DNA of 64,000 nt from Nostocoides sp. (lineage in GTDB: Bacteria; Actinomycetota; Actinomycetes; Actinomycetales; Dermatophilaceae), in contig JADJVJ010000001.1 in NCBI GenBank assembly GCA_016716625.1, positions 310,001 to 374,000 of the forward strand. Reading direction: 5' to 3'. The notes under the pieces are model-generated. The model was not told the DNA's origin and made no database searches. It worked only from the letters and a program-made list of their open reading frames with translations. The translations under genes were made by a program, and so were the position numbers. Positions 55,667-64,000 of this stretch are shown one piece after another (within the stretch, counting starts at the first letter, position 1; the number at the start of each line of letters is the position of its first letter).

Positions 55667-56505
55667 GCGACCGCATCCGACTCAGCGGAGTGGCCGGGCG
55701 TGGGTACCACGGGGTTTTCGAGCACGAACGCCGTGAGGGGCAGGACTTCGTCGTCGATGTCGAGCTCGAGGCCGAGCTGTCCTGGGCGGGTGCCAGCGAC
55801 GACCTCGCGGACACGGTGAACTACGGCGAGATCGGGGCGCTGGTGCTGGCCCGGATCGAGGGGGAACCCTATGACCTCATCGAGGCCCTGGCTCACCGGA
55901 TTGCGGCCGACGTGCTCGAGCGTCATCGGCTCGTCGACGCGGTCACGGTGACGGTGCACAAGCCGCAGGCCCCGGTTGGGGTGCCTTTCGGCGATGTCGA
56001 GGTCATCGTCCGCCGGGAACGTGAACCGGTGCCGGTCGTGGTCGCGGTGGGTGCCAACCTCGGGGTGGCCGCTCGGACCGTCGAGGCTGGGGTGGCCGCG
56101 CTGCGCGGGTTGCTCACCGATCTGCGCTCCTCGACGACCTGGACGACCGAGCCGGTCGGCGGCCCTGAGCAGCCGAGCTATGCCAATGCCGTCGTCGTGG
56201 GACGGACCCGACTCTCGGCGCCGCGGTTGCTCGCAGCGCTGCACGCCATCGAGGCCGATTTCGGTCGGGTCCGTGAGCTCCGCTGGGGGCCGCGCACGCT
56301 CGATCTCGACCTCATCCAGTGGGGGGTTCCGGGGGAGTCGAGCGAGTGGCTGAGCGCCGGCCCGGCGTTGCAGTTGCCGCACCCGCGGGCGCACGAGCGA
56401 GGTTTCGTCGTACGCCCCTGGCTTGAGGCCGACCCGCAGGCGGTGGCCCGGGTCGGCGATGCCCTCGTCCCGGTCGCTGATCTGGCCGAGGGCGAACTGC
56501 TTTGA
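55663..56505 (+). CDS. Bifunctional dihydroneopterin aldolase / HPPK (FolB-FolK fusion)
   Basis: This 280-residue protein has two domains. Residues about 1-120 are FolB-like ('GRGYHGVFEHERREGQDFVV', 'NYGEIGALV', late Lys in 'VTVHKPQAP'). Residues about 125-280 are FolK-like ('VVAVGANLG', 'RELRWGPRTLDLDLI', 'LPHPRAHERGFVVRPW'). FolB cleaves dihydroneopterin and FolK adds pyrophosphate to the product, so the fusion joins two consecutive steps just before FolP. It is coupled to folP by a 4-bp overlap and ends in TTGA shared with the next start. Confidence 0.9.
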   Translation: MSDRIRLSGVAGRGYHGVFEHERREGQDFVVDVELEAELSWAGASDDLADTVNYGEIGALVLARIEGEPYDLIEALAHRIAADVLERHRLVDAVTVTVHKPQAPVGVPFGDVEVIVRREREPVPVVVAVGANLGVAARTVEAGVAALRGLLTDLRSSTTWTTEPVGGPEQPSYANAVVVGRTRLSAPRLLAALHAIEADFGRVRELRWGPRTLDLDLIQWGVPGESSEWLSAGPALQLPHPRAHERGFVVRPWLEADPQAVARVGDALVPVADLAEGELL

Positions 56506-56963
56506 ACCCCAAGGAGATTCGCCTCGGTCCGCTGGTGGCGCTCGCGGGCTTTTGCGGGCTCGTGGCTGCGGCGGTGTCCCTGGCTCTGGTGCGCGGCGGG
56601 TCGTTGGTGCCGCAGCCGCCGTGGCTGCACGCGGTGCTCCTGGTCGTCATTGCCGCGCTCGTGCTGTGGTTCGCCCGGCCGGTTCGCCGTCACCTCGCCG
56701 GCAGCGCCACCACGGTCGGCACCGTCGAGGCGCTGCGTGCCGCTCGGGCCGTCGTCCTCGCGCAGGCGTCCGCGCTCCTCGGTGCGATCGGGGTGGGCGC
56801 GTATGCCGGGGCACTCGTCGTCGCGCTCTCGGACTGGGAGCTCGTCGCCAATCACGGCCGCGCGCTGCGCCTCGCCGTCCACGTTCTGCTCGCGGCCGGT
56901 CTCGTCGTGGCTGCCCTCATCGCCCAGTCCTGGTGCCGGGTCCCGCCGCGCGAGGAATCCTGA
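56502..56963 (+). CDS. DUF3180 membrane protein
   Basis: This 153-residue protein has four membrane segments (about 10-30, 40-58, 83-105, 120-142), with 'RAARAVVLAQASALLGAIGV' in the third, the hallmark of actinobacterial DUF3180 proteins that follow folK. The function is unknown. The TTG start at 56502 overlaps the folBK stop by 4 bp. It converges on the nuoD-like gene. Confidence 0.82.
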   Translation: MNPKEIRLGPLVALAGFCGLVAAAVSLALVRGGSLVPQPPWLHAVLLVVIAALVLWFARPVRRHLAGSATTVGTVEALRAARAVVLAQASALLGAIGVGAYAGALVVALSDWELVANHGRALRLAVHVLLAAGLVVAALIAQSWCRVPPREES

Positions 56964-56978
56964 CGGGCGGCGCAGCGC

Positions 56979-58160
56979 CTACTTGTCGACGTCGCCGACA
57001 ACGAAGAACATCGACCCCAAGATGGCGACCATGTCCGCGAGCAGACACCCCGGCAGGATCTCGCTGAGCACCTGGACGTTGGAGAACGACGCCGAACGCA
57101 GATGACAGCGCCACGGCGTCTTGTCACCTCGCGAAACGATGACGTAGCCGTTGAACCCCAGCGAGTTCTCGGTGACGGCATACACCTCACCGACCGGCAC
57201 CTTGAGCACCTTGGGCAACCGCTGGTTGACCGGCCCGGCCGGCAGTGAACGCAGCCGGTCCACGCACGTTTCGGCGAGATCGAGCGACACGCTCACCTGC
57301 TCCAGGAGCACCTCAAGGCGCGCCAAGCAGTCGCCCTCGGTGCGCGTGACCACCCGGCCCGGACCGCCGGGGACGAAGAGCTCGCCATAGGCCAGATACG
57401 GGCGGTCGCGGCGGAGATCGAGGTCGAGCCCACTGGCCCGGGCGATCGGCCCGCTCACCCCATAGGCGGCCGCGGTGGCCGCCGAAAGCACCCCCACCCC
57501 GCGCGTGCGCGCGAGCAGGATCTCGTTGCCCTCGATGAGGGAGGTGAGCTCGGGCAGGCGCCGCCGCACCGACCCAAGGGCCTCGGTGACGCGGCCAAGC
57601 CAGCCCGCCGGGACGTCCTCGCGCAGGCCGCCGACCCGGTTGAAGATGAAGTGCATCCGCCCGCCGGTCGCCTCCTCGAGGACGGCCTGGATCTCCTCGC
57701 GCTCCCGGAAGGCATAGAAGACCGGAGTGATCGCCCCCAACTCCAGCGGATAGGACCCGAGGAACATCAGGTGCGAAAGCACCCGATTGAGCTCGGCGAG
57801 CAGCGTCCGCAGCCACGTGGCCCGGATCGGGACCTCCATGCCGAGGAGCTCCTCGACGCCGAGGACGACGCCGAGCTCGTTGCCGAACGCCGAAAGCCAG
57901 TCGTGTCGGTTCGACAGCGCAATGATCTGCCGGTAGTCCCGGACCTCGAAGAGTTTGTCGACGCCACGATGCATGTAGCCGATGACCGGGTCGGCGGCCA
58001 CGATCCGCTCCCCGTCGAGGACGACCTTGACCCGGAGCACACCGTGCGTCGCCGGGTGCTGGGGGCCGATGTTGAGGACCATGTCCGAGGTCGCCAGCCC
58101 GCTCGCGCCCACGCTGACGTCCCGGGTGCGCAGCCCGGTCGGTGGCGCGCTCTGACTCAC
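56979..58160 (-). CDS. Solitary NADH-quinone oxidoreductase subunit D-like protein
   Basis: This 393-residue protein matches the 49-kDa/NuoD subunit: 'LNIGPQHPATHGVLRV', 'GYMHRGVDKLFEVRDYRQ', 'SNRHDWLSAFGNELG', 'YAVTENSLGFNGYVIVSRGD' and the C-terminal 'DMVAILGSMFFVVGDVDK'. In complex I this subunit lines the quinone site. No nuoA-C or nuoE-N genes lie nearby; neighbours are folate and pantothenate genes. It may serve an elsewhere-encoded complex or have another role. An ATG at 58169 would add three residues. Confidence 0.85.
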   Translation of the reverse strand: MSQSAPPTGLRTRDVSVGASGLATSDMVLNIGPQHPATHGVLRVKVVLDGERIVAADPVIGYMHRGVDKLFEVRDYRQIIALSNRHDWLSAFGNELGVVLGVEELLGMEVPIRATWLRTLLAELNRVLSHLMFLGSYPLELGAITPVFYAFREREEIQAVLEEATGGRMHFIFNRVGGLREDVPAGWLGRVTEALGSVRRRLPELTSLIEGNEILLARTRGVGVLSAATAAAYGVSGPIARASGLDLDLRRDRPYLAYGELFVPGGPGRVVTRTEGDCLARLEVLLEQVSVSLDLAETCVDRLRSLPAGPVNQRLPKVLKVPVGEVYAVTENSLGFNGYVIVSRGDKTPWRCHLRSASFSNVQVLSEILPGCLLADMVAILGSMFFVVGDVDK

Positions 58161-58202
58161 GCGCCCCATCCTGCCGTATGCCGGGCAAGTACCGTTGGCC
58201 GC

Positions 58203-59102
58203 GTGCAGGGACTTCAGCATCCGGCTCGCCTCAGCGTGGCCGTCATTGGGGCGGGGCGGGTCGGTGCGGTGCTCGGGGCCGCGCTCGCCGCCGCCGGGCA
58301 TCGGGTCGTCGGTGCCTATGCGGTGTCCGATGCATCGCGCGAGCGGGCCGCGGCGCTGCTCCCGGGAGTGCCGCTGGACGGCATACCCGAACTCATTGCG
58401 CAGGCCGATCTCGCCGTCCTCGCGGTCCCGGACGACGCCCTCGCCGGCCTCGTCACCGGGGTCGCGACGACCACCGGGTGGCCCGTGGGCCAGCTCGTGC
58501 TGCACACCAGCGGCCGGGTCGGCACCTCCGTGCTCGCCCCGGCCCGGGCCCAGCACGCGCTCCCGCTCGCGCTGCACCCGGCGATGACCTTCTCCGGCAC
58601 CGCGATGGACCTGGACCGGCTCCGCGACTGTGTCTTCGGCTCGACCTGCGATCCGGAACTGCGGCCGATCGCCGAAGCCCTCGTCCTGGACATGGGCGGG
58701 GAGGTGGTCTGGGTCGCCGAGAGCGACCGCGCCGCCTACCACTGCGCACTCGCGCACGGGGCCAACCACCTGGTCACCCTCATCGCTCAGGCCATGGAGT
58801 TGCTCCGCTCCGGCCTCGGCATCGACACCCCCAACCGCGTGCTCGCCCCGCTGGTCACCGCGGCCCTGGACAACGCCCTGCGGCTCGGCGACACGGCGCT
58901 CACCGGACCAGTGGCCCGGGGCGACGTGGGTACGGTGGAGACCCATCTGCGCGAGCTCGACCGGCTCTCGCCCGAGATCCGGAGGACGTACGTCGCCATG
59001 GCTCGCGCAACCGCTCTGCGAGCGCTCGATGACGGCCGCCTCGCGCCGGTGGCCGCCGCTGCCCTCCTGCACACCCTCGCCGACCAGGAGCCCCGCCCAT
59101 GA
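58203..59102 (+). CDS. Rossmann-fold oxidoreductase-like protein (DUF2520)
   Basis: This 299-residue protein has an NADP-binding N-terminus ('VAVIGAGRVGAVLGAALAAA') and a helical C-terminal domain ('YHCALAHGANHLVTLIAQA') in the layout of 6PGDH-like enzymes; it fits the Rossmann-like/DUF2520 family that precedes panC in actinobacteria. It may be a ketopantoate reductase-like enzyme, which would fit pantothenate synthesis, but this is inference. Its end overlaps panC by 4 bp (ATGA). Confidence 0.8.
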   Translation: MQGLQHPARLSVAVIGAGRVGAVLGAALAAAGHRVVGAYAVSDASRERAAALLPGVPLDGIPELIAQADLAVLAVPDDALAGLVTGVATTTGWPVGQLVLHTSGRVGTSVLAPARAQHALPLALHPAMTFSGTAMDLDRLRDCVFGSTCDPELRPIAEALVLDMGGEVVWVAESDRAAYHCALAHGANHLVTLIAQAMELLRSGLGIDTPNRVLAPLVTAALDNALRLGDTALTGPVARGDVGTVETHLRELDRLSPEIRRTYVAMARATALRALDDGRLAPVAAAALLHTLADQEPRP

Positions 59103-60013
59103 CCCTCCCCCCTGTCGTCGCCCACACCCGCACCGACCTCAAGGCGGCGCGGGAGTCGTTGTCGAGCCGTGACGTCGCGGTCGTCATGACCATGGGCGCG
59201 CTGCACGAGGGGCACGCCACCCTCATCCAGGCGGCCCGCCAGCGTCACGATCACGTCATCGTGACGATCTTCCTCAACCCGCTGCAGTTCGGTCCGAAGG
59301 AGGACCTCTCCCGATACCCGCGCACCTTCGACGCCGATATGGCGATCTGTACCGCCGCCGGGGTGGATGTCGTCTTCGCCCCGACTCCGGATGTGGTCTA
59401 CCCCGACGGGGATCCCGGGGTGCGGGTGGCCAGCGGGCCCCTCGGTGAGGTTCTCGAAGGCAAGTCCCGGCCGGGTCACTTCGACGGGGTGCTCACCGTC
59501 GTCGGCAAACTGCTCCACCTCACCGCGGCCCGGTCGGCCTACTTCGGGCAGAAGGACGCCCAGCAGCTGCTGCTCATCCGCCGCATGGTCAAGGACCTCG
59601 ACTTCCCCGTCGACGTCGTCTCCGTACCGACCGTCCGCGAGAGCGATGGCCTGGCCATGAGCAGCCGCAACATGTATCTCACCGAATCCGACCGTGAGGT
59701 CGCGCTCTGCCTGTCGCGGGCCTTGCGCGCGGGGGGTGAGGCGGCCGCCTTCGGGCCATCAGCGATCCGGCGCGCCGCCCGGGAGGTGCTCGTCGAGGAG
59801 CCGTTGGCGCTCGTGGATTACCTCGTCCTGGTCCACCCGCACACCCTGGCCGATGTGCCCGAGTGGTACCGCGGGGAGGCCCTGCTCGCGGTCGCGGCCC
59901 GAGTCGGGACCACCCGCCTCATCGACAACAGCCCGATCCTTGTCGGACCCGGTGGCGGAGCCCTCGACGTCTTCTCGGATGTGCCGTACGCCCGGGTCAA
60001 TGCCGATGTCTGA
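59099..60013 (+). CDS. panC: Pantothenate synthetase
   Basis: This 304-residue enzyme joins pantoate and beta-alanine with ATP. It has 'VMTMGALHEGHATLI', 'TIFLNPLQFGPKEDLSRYPR', 'GHFDGVLTVVGKLL', 'YFGQKDAQQLLLIRRMV' and 'SDGLAMSSRNMYL'. It is coupled to DUF2520 before and overlaps nadB by 8 bp after, so pantothenate and NAD genes share a transcript. Confidence 0.95.
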   Translation: MTLPPVVAHTRTDLKAARESLSSRDVAVVMTMGALHEGHATLIQAARQRHDHVIVTIFLNPLQFGPKEDLSRYPRTFDADMAICTAAGVDVVFAPTPDVVYPDGDPGVRVASGPLGEVLEGKSRPGHFDGVLTVVGKLLHLTAARSAYFGQKDAQQLLLIRRMVKDLDFPVDVVSVPTVRESDGLAMSSRNMYLTESDREVALCLSRALRAGGEAAAFGPSAIRRAAREVLVEEPLALVDYLVLVHPHTLADVPEWYRGEALLAVAARVGTTRLIDNSPILVGPGGGALDVFSDVPYARVNADV

Positions 60014-61725
60014 GAACGGTTCTCGGGGGGAGAGTGTCCGGCCACCGGTGCCGATTCCGCGGCGTCTGGTCGCACCCCCGGCCGGCTGGACCACAACCGC
60101 GGACGCGATCGTCGTCGGCTCCGGGATCGCTGGGCTTACCTGCGCCCTGCGGCTACGGGAGCAGGTCGGCAAGGTTCTCCTGGTCACCAAGACCGTGCTC
60201 TCGGCCGGGTCGACCGCGTGGGCCCAGGGCGGAATCGCGGCCGCTTTGGACCCGGAGGACTCCCCGCAGGAGCACCTCGTCGACACCCTCGTCGCCGGGG
60301 TCGGTCTGTGCGACGTCGAGGCGGTCCGCGCGCTGGTCACCGAAGGCCCTGACCGGGTCCACGAACTCGTCGCGCAAGGGGCCGAGTTCGACCGGCATAC
60401 CGATGGCGAGATCAAGCTGACCCGCGAGGGCGGCCACCACCGCGATCGGATCGCGCACGCCGGCGGAGACGCCACCGGGGCGGAGATTTCTCGGGCGCTC
60501 ATCGCGGCCCTGCGGCGGGTCCAGGAGGACCCGGAGATCGAGATCATCGAGCACGCCCTCGTCGTCGACCTGCTCACCGCCGCCGACGGCGCCGTCGTCG
60601 GGGTGACCCTGCACGTCCTCGGGGAGGGCCAGATCGACGGGGTCGGCGCGGCGTTCGCCCGAGCCGTCGTTCCTGGCGACCGGGGGTCTGGGGCAGATCT
60701 ACACCTCGACGACGAACCCTCCCGTGGCCACCGGGGACGGTATGGCGGCCGCGTTGCGGGCCGGTGCCCGGCTCACCGACCTCGAGTTCGTTCAGTTCCA
60801 CCCGACGGTGCTCTATCTCGGCGAGGGCTCCACCGGGCAGCAGCCACTCATCTCCGAGGCGGTCCGCGGCGAGGGAGCCTTTCTCGTCGACAACGCGGGG
60901 AAGCGGTTCATGGTCGGGGAGCATCCGCTCGCTGACCTCGCGCCCCGCGATGTCGTGGCCCGCGCCATCCTGCGCGTCATGCGCGAGCAAGGCGTGGATC
61001 ACGTCTGGCTCGATGCCCGCCAGCTCGGCCGGGAGTTCCTCGAGGAGCGCTTCCCCTCGATCGTCGCTCGCTGTCGTGAACTCGGATTCGACCCGGCGAC
61101 CGAGGTGCTGCCGGTGGCCCCGGCCCAGCACTACGCCTCCGGCGGAGTCGAGACCGACCTACTCGGGCGGACTTCCCTCGCGGGGCTCTATGCCTGTGGC
61201 GAGTGTGCCTGCACCGGAGTGCATGGAGCCAACAGACTGGCCTCCAACTCCCTGCTCGAGGGCCTCGTCTTCGCTCACCGGATCGCCGACGATATCGCGG
61301 AGCGGATGCGAGCCGGCGAGCTGCCTTCCCGGGAGGCCGCACGCGGTCGCGAGGGCGCCGACCTGCTCGACGCCAGCCACCGACTCGAGGTCCAGCGCGC
61401 CATGACGCTGGGGTCAGGCCCGGTGCGTTCGGCGGAGGCGACCACTCTCACCGCGGCCATCCTCGCCGACCTCAACGCCCTCCCACCCTCGCTGGGTGAG
61501 CCCGGGCCGGGCAGTTGGGAGACCTCCAACCTCCTCCACCTCGGGCGCGCCCTGACCGAGCTCGCGCTACGCCGCGAGGAGACCCGGGGTGGGCACGTCC
61601 GACTCGACCATCCCGACCGCGACGATGAACACTGGCTACGCAGGCAGAGCGTCGTCCTCGACCCCGACGGCTTGCTCGTCGTTTCCGACCGTCCGGCCGA
61701 CGGAGAAGGGCTCAGCGCATCATGA
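60006..61725 (+). pseudogene. nadB: L-aspartate oxidase, interrupted by a one-base frameshift
   Basis: L-aspartate oxidase makes iminoaspartate for NAD synthesis. The first frame (from ATG 60006) has the FAD motif 'VVGSGIAGLTCAL', 'STAWAQGGIAAAL' and 'GGHHRDRIAHAGGDATG'. After 'RAVV' near 60671 the reading must shift by one base to continue with 'LATGGLGQIYTSTTNPP' and the rest ('FHPTVLYLGEG', 'GECACTGVHGANRLASNSLL', flavoprotein C-terminal domain to 61725). One extra C at 60672-60673 explains it. No domain is missing, so this is a recent mutation, a sequencing error or, less likely, programmed frameshifting. nadC follows by a 4-bp overlap. Confidence 0.88.
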
Positions 61726-62597
61726 CGACGGATCACCGTTTCCCCCGGGAGGATGCGCAGCGTGTCGTGCAGACCGCTCTGGGCGAGGACCTCGGTGACG
61801 GGGCCGATGTCACGACGACGGCGACCATCCCCGCCGATCAGGTGACCCGCTCCGCCGTCGTTGCCCGGGCCCCTGGGGTCGTCGCCGGACTGCCGGTCAT
61901 CGAACTCGTGCTTGCCGCGGTCGCCGACCGACTCGGGGCGGCCGCGCCCAGCGTCGAACTGCTCAGCGCCGACGGCGTACGGGTTGAGCGCGGCGACCGG
62001 CTCGCCACTCTGGTCGGCTCCACCCAGGTGACCCTGGTGGCCGAGCGGACCATCCTCAACATCCTCTGCCGGACCTCCGGGGTCGCCACCCACACCCGGC
62101 GGTGGGCCGATGCGCTCGCCGGAACCCGGGCGCTCGTGCTCGACACCCGTAAGACCACGCCGGGGATGCGGGCGCTGGAGAAGTACGCGGTGCGCTGCGG
62201 GGGTGGTACGAACAAGCGGATGGGCCTGTATGACGTCGCGATGATCAAGGACAACCACAAGCTCGCCGCCGGGGGACTGTCGGCCGCGTATGCCGCGGTG
62301 CGCTCACGCTTTCCGACCGTCGACATTCAGGTCGAGGCGACGACGACCGCTGAGGCTCTTGAGGCGGTGGCGGCCGGGGCGCGCTTCCTGCTGCTCGACA
62401 ACATGAGTCCGGCCACGTTGGCCGACACCGTCGCTGCGGTCCGGGCGACCGGGGAGCGGGTCGAGCTCGAGGCGACCGGTGGGCTCACCCTTGAGGTGGC
62501 CCGGGAGTACGCGGAGACCGGCGTGGACTACCTCTCCGTGGGTGGGCTCACGCATTCCTCGCCGATCCTCGACATCGCCCTCGACCTGGACGCCTGA
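61722..62597 (+). CDS. nadC: Nicotinate-nucleotide pyrophosphorylase (quinolinate phosphoribosyltransferase)
   Basis: This 291-residue enzyme turns quinolinate and PRPP into nicotinate mononucleotide. It has 'EDLGDGADVTTTATIPA', 'ERTILNILCRTSGVATHTRR', 'LDTRKTTPGMRALEKYAV', 'MIKDNHKLAAGG' and 'LEATGGLTLEVAREYAETGV'. It is coupled to nadB by ATGA overlap. nadA is not in this stretch, so quinolinate synthase must be elsewhere or absent. It converges on the Lrp gene. Confidence 0.95.
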   Translation: MTTDHRFPREDAQRVVQTALGEDLGDGADVTTTATIPADQVTRSAVVARAPGVVAGLPVIELVLAAVADRLGAAAPSVELLSADGVRVERGDRLATLVGSTQVTLVAERTILNILCRTSGVATHTRRWADALAGTRALVLDTRKTTPGMRALEKYAVRCGGGTNKRMGLYDVAMIKDNHKLAAGGLSAAYAAVRSRFPTVDIQVEATTTAEALEAVAAGARFLLLDNMSPATLADTVAAVRATGERVELEATGGLTLEVAREYAETGVDYLSVGGLTHSSPILDIALDLDA

Positions 62598-62614
62598 GGT
62601 CGCTGGGGCGCTCT

Positions 62615-63043
62615 TCAGAGGGTCGCGAGCAGGATCGAGGTCTCGGTGTTGGCGACGCCGCGCACCGAGCGGATCGCGCTCAACGCGCCGTCGAGCTCTC
62701 CGAGGCTGCCGGCGACGAGCTCGGCGACGAGGTCCCATGACCCGTTGGTGGTGTGCAGGGTTCGGATCTCCGGGATGGTGCGCAGCAGCGCCCGGACGCC
62801 GCGTGGGGTGGCCCCGGTGAGCTGGATCATGGTGAGTGCCCGAACCGTGTGCATCTCCAAGCCAGGGTCGACCTCGACGGTGAACCGTCGGATGACGCCT
62901 TCGGCGACGAGCCGGGCGATCCGGGACTGGATGGTGCCACGGGCCGCATGGAGCTCCTTGGCCAGCGCCGCGACCGGTGCCCGGCCGTCCGCGCGGAGGC
63001 GAGCGATGAGGGCCTGGTCGAGAGTGTCGAGAGTCGGCGCCAT
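62615..63043 (-). CDS. Lrp/AsnC-family transcriptional regulator
   Basis: This 142-residue protein has an N-terminal helix-turn-helix ('LDQALIARLRADGRAPVAAL', 'AARGTIQSRIARLVAEGVI') and a RAM ligand-binding domain ('RALTMIQLTGATPRGV', 'TTNGSWDLVAELVA'). Lrp proteins sense amino acids. It is divergent from the CtlX-type hydrolase gene, with an inverted repeat between them, so that gene is its probable target. The ATG at 63043 is preferred over an upstream in-frame start. Confidence 0.9.
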   Translation of the reverse strand: MAPTLDTLDQALIARLRADGRAPVAALAKELHAARGTIQSRIARLVAEGVIRRFTVEVDPGLEMHTVRALTMIQLTGATPRGVRALLRTIPEIRTLHTTNGSWDLVAELVAGSLGELDGALSAIRSVRGVANTETSILLATL

Positions 63044-63082
63044 GAACAAAGTGTATGGTCTAGCGATCAATCCGCTTGCTCA

Positions 63083-63101
63083 GTGACCGAAACGCGGTCA
63101 C
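63083..63101. promoter_or_regulatory. Inverted repeat between the Lrp gene and ctlX, probable operator
   Basis: GTGACCG (63083-63089) and CGGTCAC (63095-63101) are exact inverted arms around a 5-base spacer, in the 102-bp region between the divergent starts. It is a good candidate site for the adjacent Lrp-type regulator. Confidence 0.5.
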
Positions 63102-63145
63102 AGACGACATAGCGGCGAACGCCGCTCGCCCTGACGATAGGTGCC

Positions 63146-64000
63146 ATGTCTCTGCTCCTCGGGCCCGTGAGCAGTACCCACGGCGCTCCGCGGCCTCGGC
63201 GCGCTGAGCAGTCACCTGCCGCTGTGCTGATGATCCGGCCGCACCGATTCACCCCGAACCTGGCCGGGTCGAGGGACAACACCTTCCTCACCAGCCCGGG
63301 CGCCGGGGCCACTCAGGTGGCCCGCACGGCATACGCCGAGGTGACGGCCATGGCGGAGCGGCTGGTGGATCGTGGGGTGGAGGTGCACCTCTTCGAGGAC
63401 ACCGGGACCGACACCCCCGATTCGGTGTTCCCCAACAACTGGATCACCACGCACGACTGCGGCAGTGTCGCCCTGTATCCGATGCGCGCCCGAAACCGCC
63501 GCGCCGAGCGCCGTGCCGACATCGTGGCGCACCTTCAGAGCCGGTATGCCGTGAGCGGGGTCCGGGACTACTCGTCCTGGGAGCGTGCGGGGCGCTATCT
63601 CGAGGGGACCGGTGTCATGGTGCTGGACCACCGCGCCCGGGTGGCGTATGTGTGCCGGTCCCGGCGGGTCAGCGAGATGGTCCTGCGCCGGTTCTGCGCC
63701 GACCACGGGTACCGCGCCGTCGTCTTCGATGCCGTCGACCGGCTCGGCCACCCGATCTATCACACGAACGTCATGATGGCCGTGGGCACCGACCTCGCCC
63801 TCGTCGGGCTCGACGCCATTGCCAGCGACCTCGACCGGCGGATTGTTCGGGAGGAGCTCGAGGCGGCCGGTCGGCATGTCATCACGCTGACCCAGGAGCA
63901 GATCGCGTCCTTTGCGGGCAACGCCCTCGAGGTCCGCGGATCCGACGGCCGCATCCTGGTCATCTCGGCCCGGGGTTGGCGTTCGCTCGAACCTGCGCAG
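63146..64000 (+). CDS. ctlX: Arginine deiminase-related hydrolase, CtlX-like (3' end outside window)
   Basis: The first 285 codons are present with no stop. The protein is in the amidinotransferase/dimethylargininase superfamily, matching CtlX-type citrulline or arginine hydrolases. It has 'VLMIRPHRFTPN', 'DSVFPNNWITTHD' (catalytic-domain Asp region), 'LYPMRARNRRAERR', 'YLEGTGVMVLDHRARVAYV', 'HPIYHTNVMMAVG' with the catalytic His, and 'SFAGNALEVRG'. The catalytic Cys normally lies near the C-terminus and is beyond the window. The divergent Lrp regulator suggests amino-acid control. Confidence 0.82.
   Translation, partial: MSLLLGPVSSTHGAPRPRRAEQSPAAVLMIRPHRFTPNLAGSRDNTFLTSPGAGATQVARTAYAEVTAMAERLVDRGVEVHLFEDTGTDTPDSVFPNNWITTHDCGSVALYPMRARNRRAERRADIVAHLQSRYAVSGVRDYSSWERAGRYLEGTGVMVLDHRARVAYVCRSRRVSEMVLRRFCADHGYRAVVFDAVDRLGHPIYHTNVMMAVGTDLALVGLDAIASDLDRRIVREELEAAGRHVITLTQEQIASFAGNALEVRGSDGRILVISARGWRSLEPAQ

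Noticed and set aside
56979..58160. Start of a complex I operon
   Set aside because: The neighbouring genes on both sides are read on the other strand and belong to folate and pantothenate synthesis.
60640..60720. Programmed ribosomal frameshifting in nadB
   Set aside because: No slippery heptamer, stem or conserved precedent in this enzyme was seen; a mutation or base-calling error is simpler.

Overview
The window is 64 kb of very GC-rich, densely coded DNA from an actinobacterium, probably a Micrococcales member of the Intrasporangiaceae/Dermatophilaceae type. This rests on a mycothiol synthase fragment, mycothiol-type enzymes, an actinobacterial Tad locus, a TopA with a lysine-rich tail, GTG/TTG starts, 4-bp stop/start overlaps and several apparently leaderless genes. 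The gene order topA / helicase / Tad locus and dacB / DUF2342 protease / tilS / hpt / ftsH / folE is a known actinobacterial arrangement. The family-level placement is an inference. No phage, transposase, integrase, CRISPR array or rRNA was seen, and no gene-free gap exceeds 300 bases.

Layout. 1-5.5 kb: mshD (cut by the window edge), glnR, a MoaD-like sulfur carrier, a membrane protein, DsrE, a nitrobindin-like protein, an LCP cell-wall ligase, a Fur-family regulator and ygfZ. 5.6-10.8 kb: a Tad pilus/secretion locus (CpaE-like ATPase, TadA, a single protein combining TadB- and TadC-like halves, DUF4244 pilin-like protein, two TadE-like proteins), interrupted by an antisense aminoglycoside-phosphotransferase-family gene. 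10.9-17.8 kb: a small membrane protein, a DUF1998 helicase, proton-pumping pyrophosphatase and a methyltransferase. 17.8-23.8 kb: a TetR regulator with its operator driving a heterodimeric ABC exporter, then a mycothiol-dependent-isomerase-like protein and a LigB dioxygenase. 23.9-29.7 kb: topA, SCP2 protein, acyl-CoA synthetase and a TipA-like regulator.

29.7-33 kb: a palindrome-rich spacer, two secreted proteins (one a Ser/Asp repeat protein) and a NarL-type two-component system. 33-39.2 kb: tmk, holB, a lipoprotein peptidase, a CcdA/DsbA-like thiol pair, tRNA-Thr(CGT) and an epimerase. 39.2-46 kb: a SIMPL protein and a five-gene, translationally coupled redox operon (membrane protein, ApbE, ferric-reductase-like cytochrome, NuoF-like protein, ferredoxin), divergent from an acidic secreted protein and beside an OmpR-type two-component system; phased 11-bp repeats lie in the shared control region. 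46-64 kb: a secreted protein, TetR, ppa, dacB, DUF2342 protease, tilS, hpt, ftsH, the folate genes folE-folP-folBK, DUF3180, a solitary nuoD, DUF2520, panC, a frameshifted nadB, nadC, and a divergent Lrp regulator / CtlX-type hydrolase pair cut by the right edge.

The most unusual whole-window signal is a non-palindromic octamer, GTATGCCG (reverse complement CGGCATAC). By hand count it occurs about 60 times, about evenly on both strands and roughly once per kb, where base composition predicts about two or three. It often forces rare codons (TAT, GCA, CAT), so it looks selected as DNA rather than as protein.
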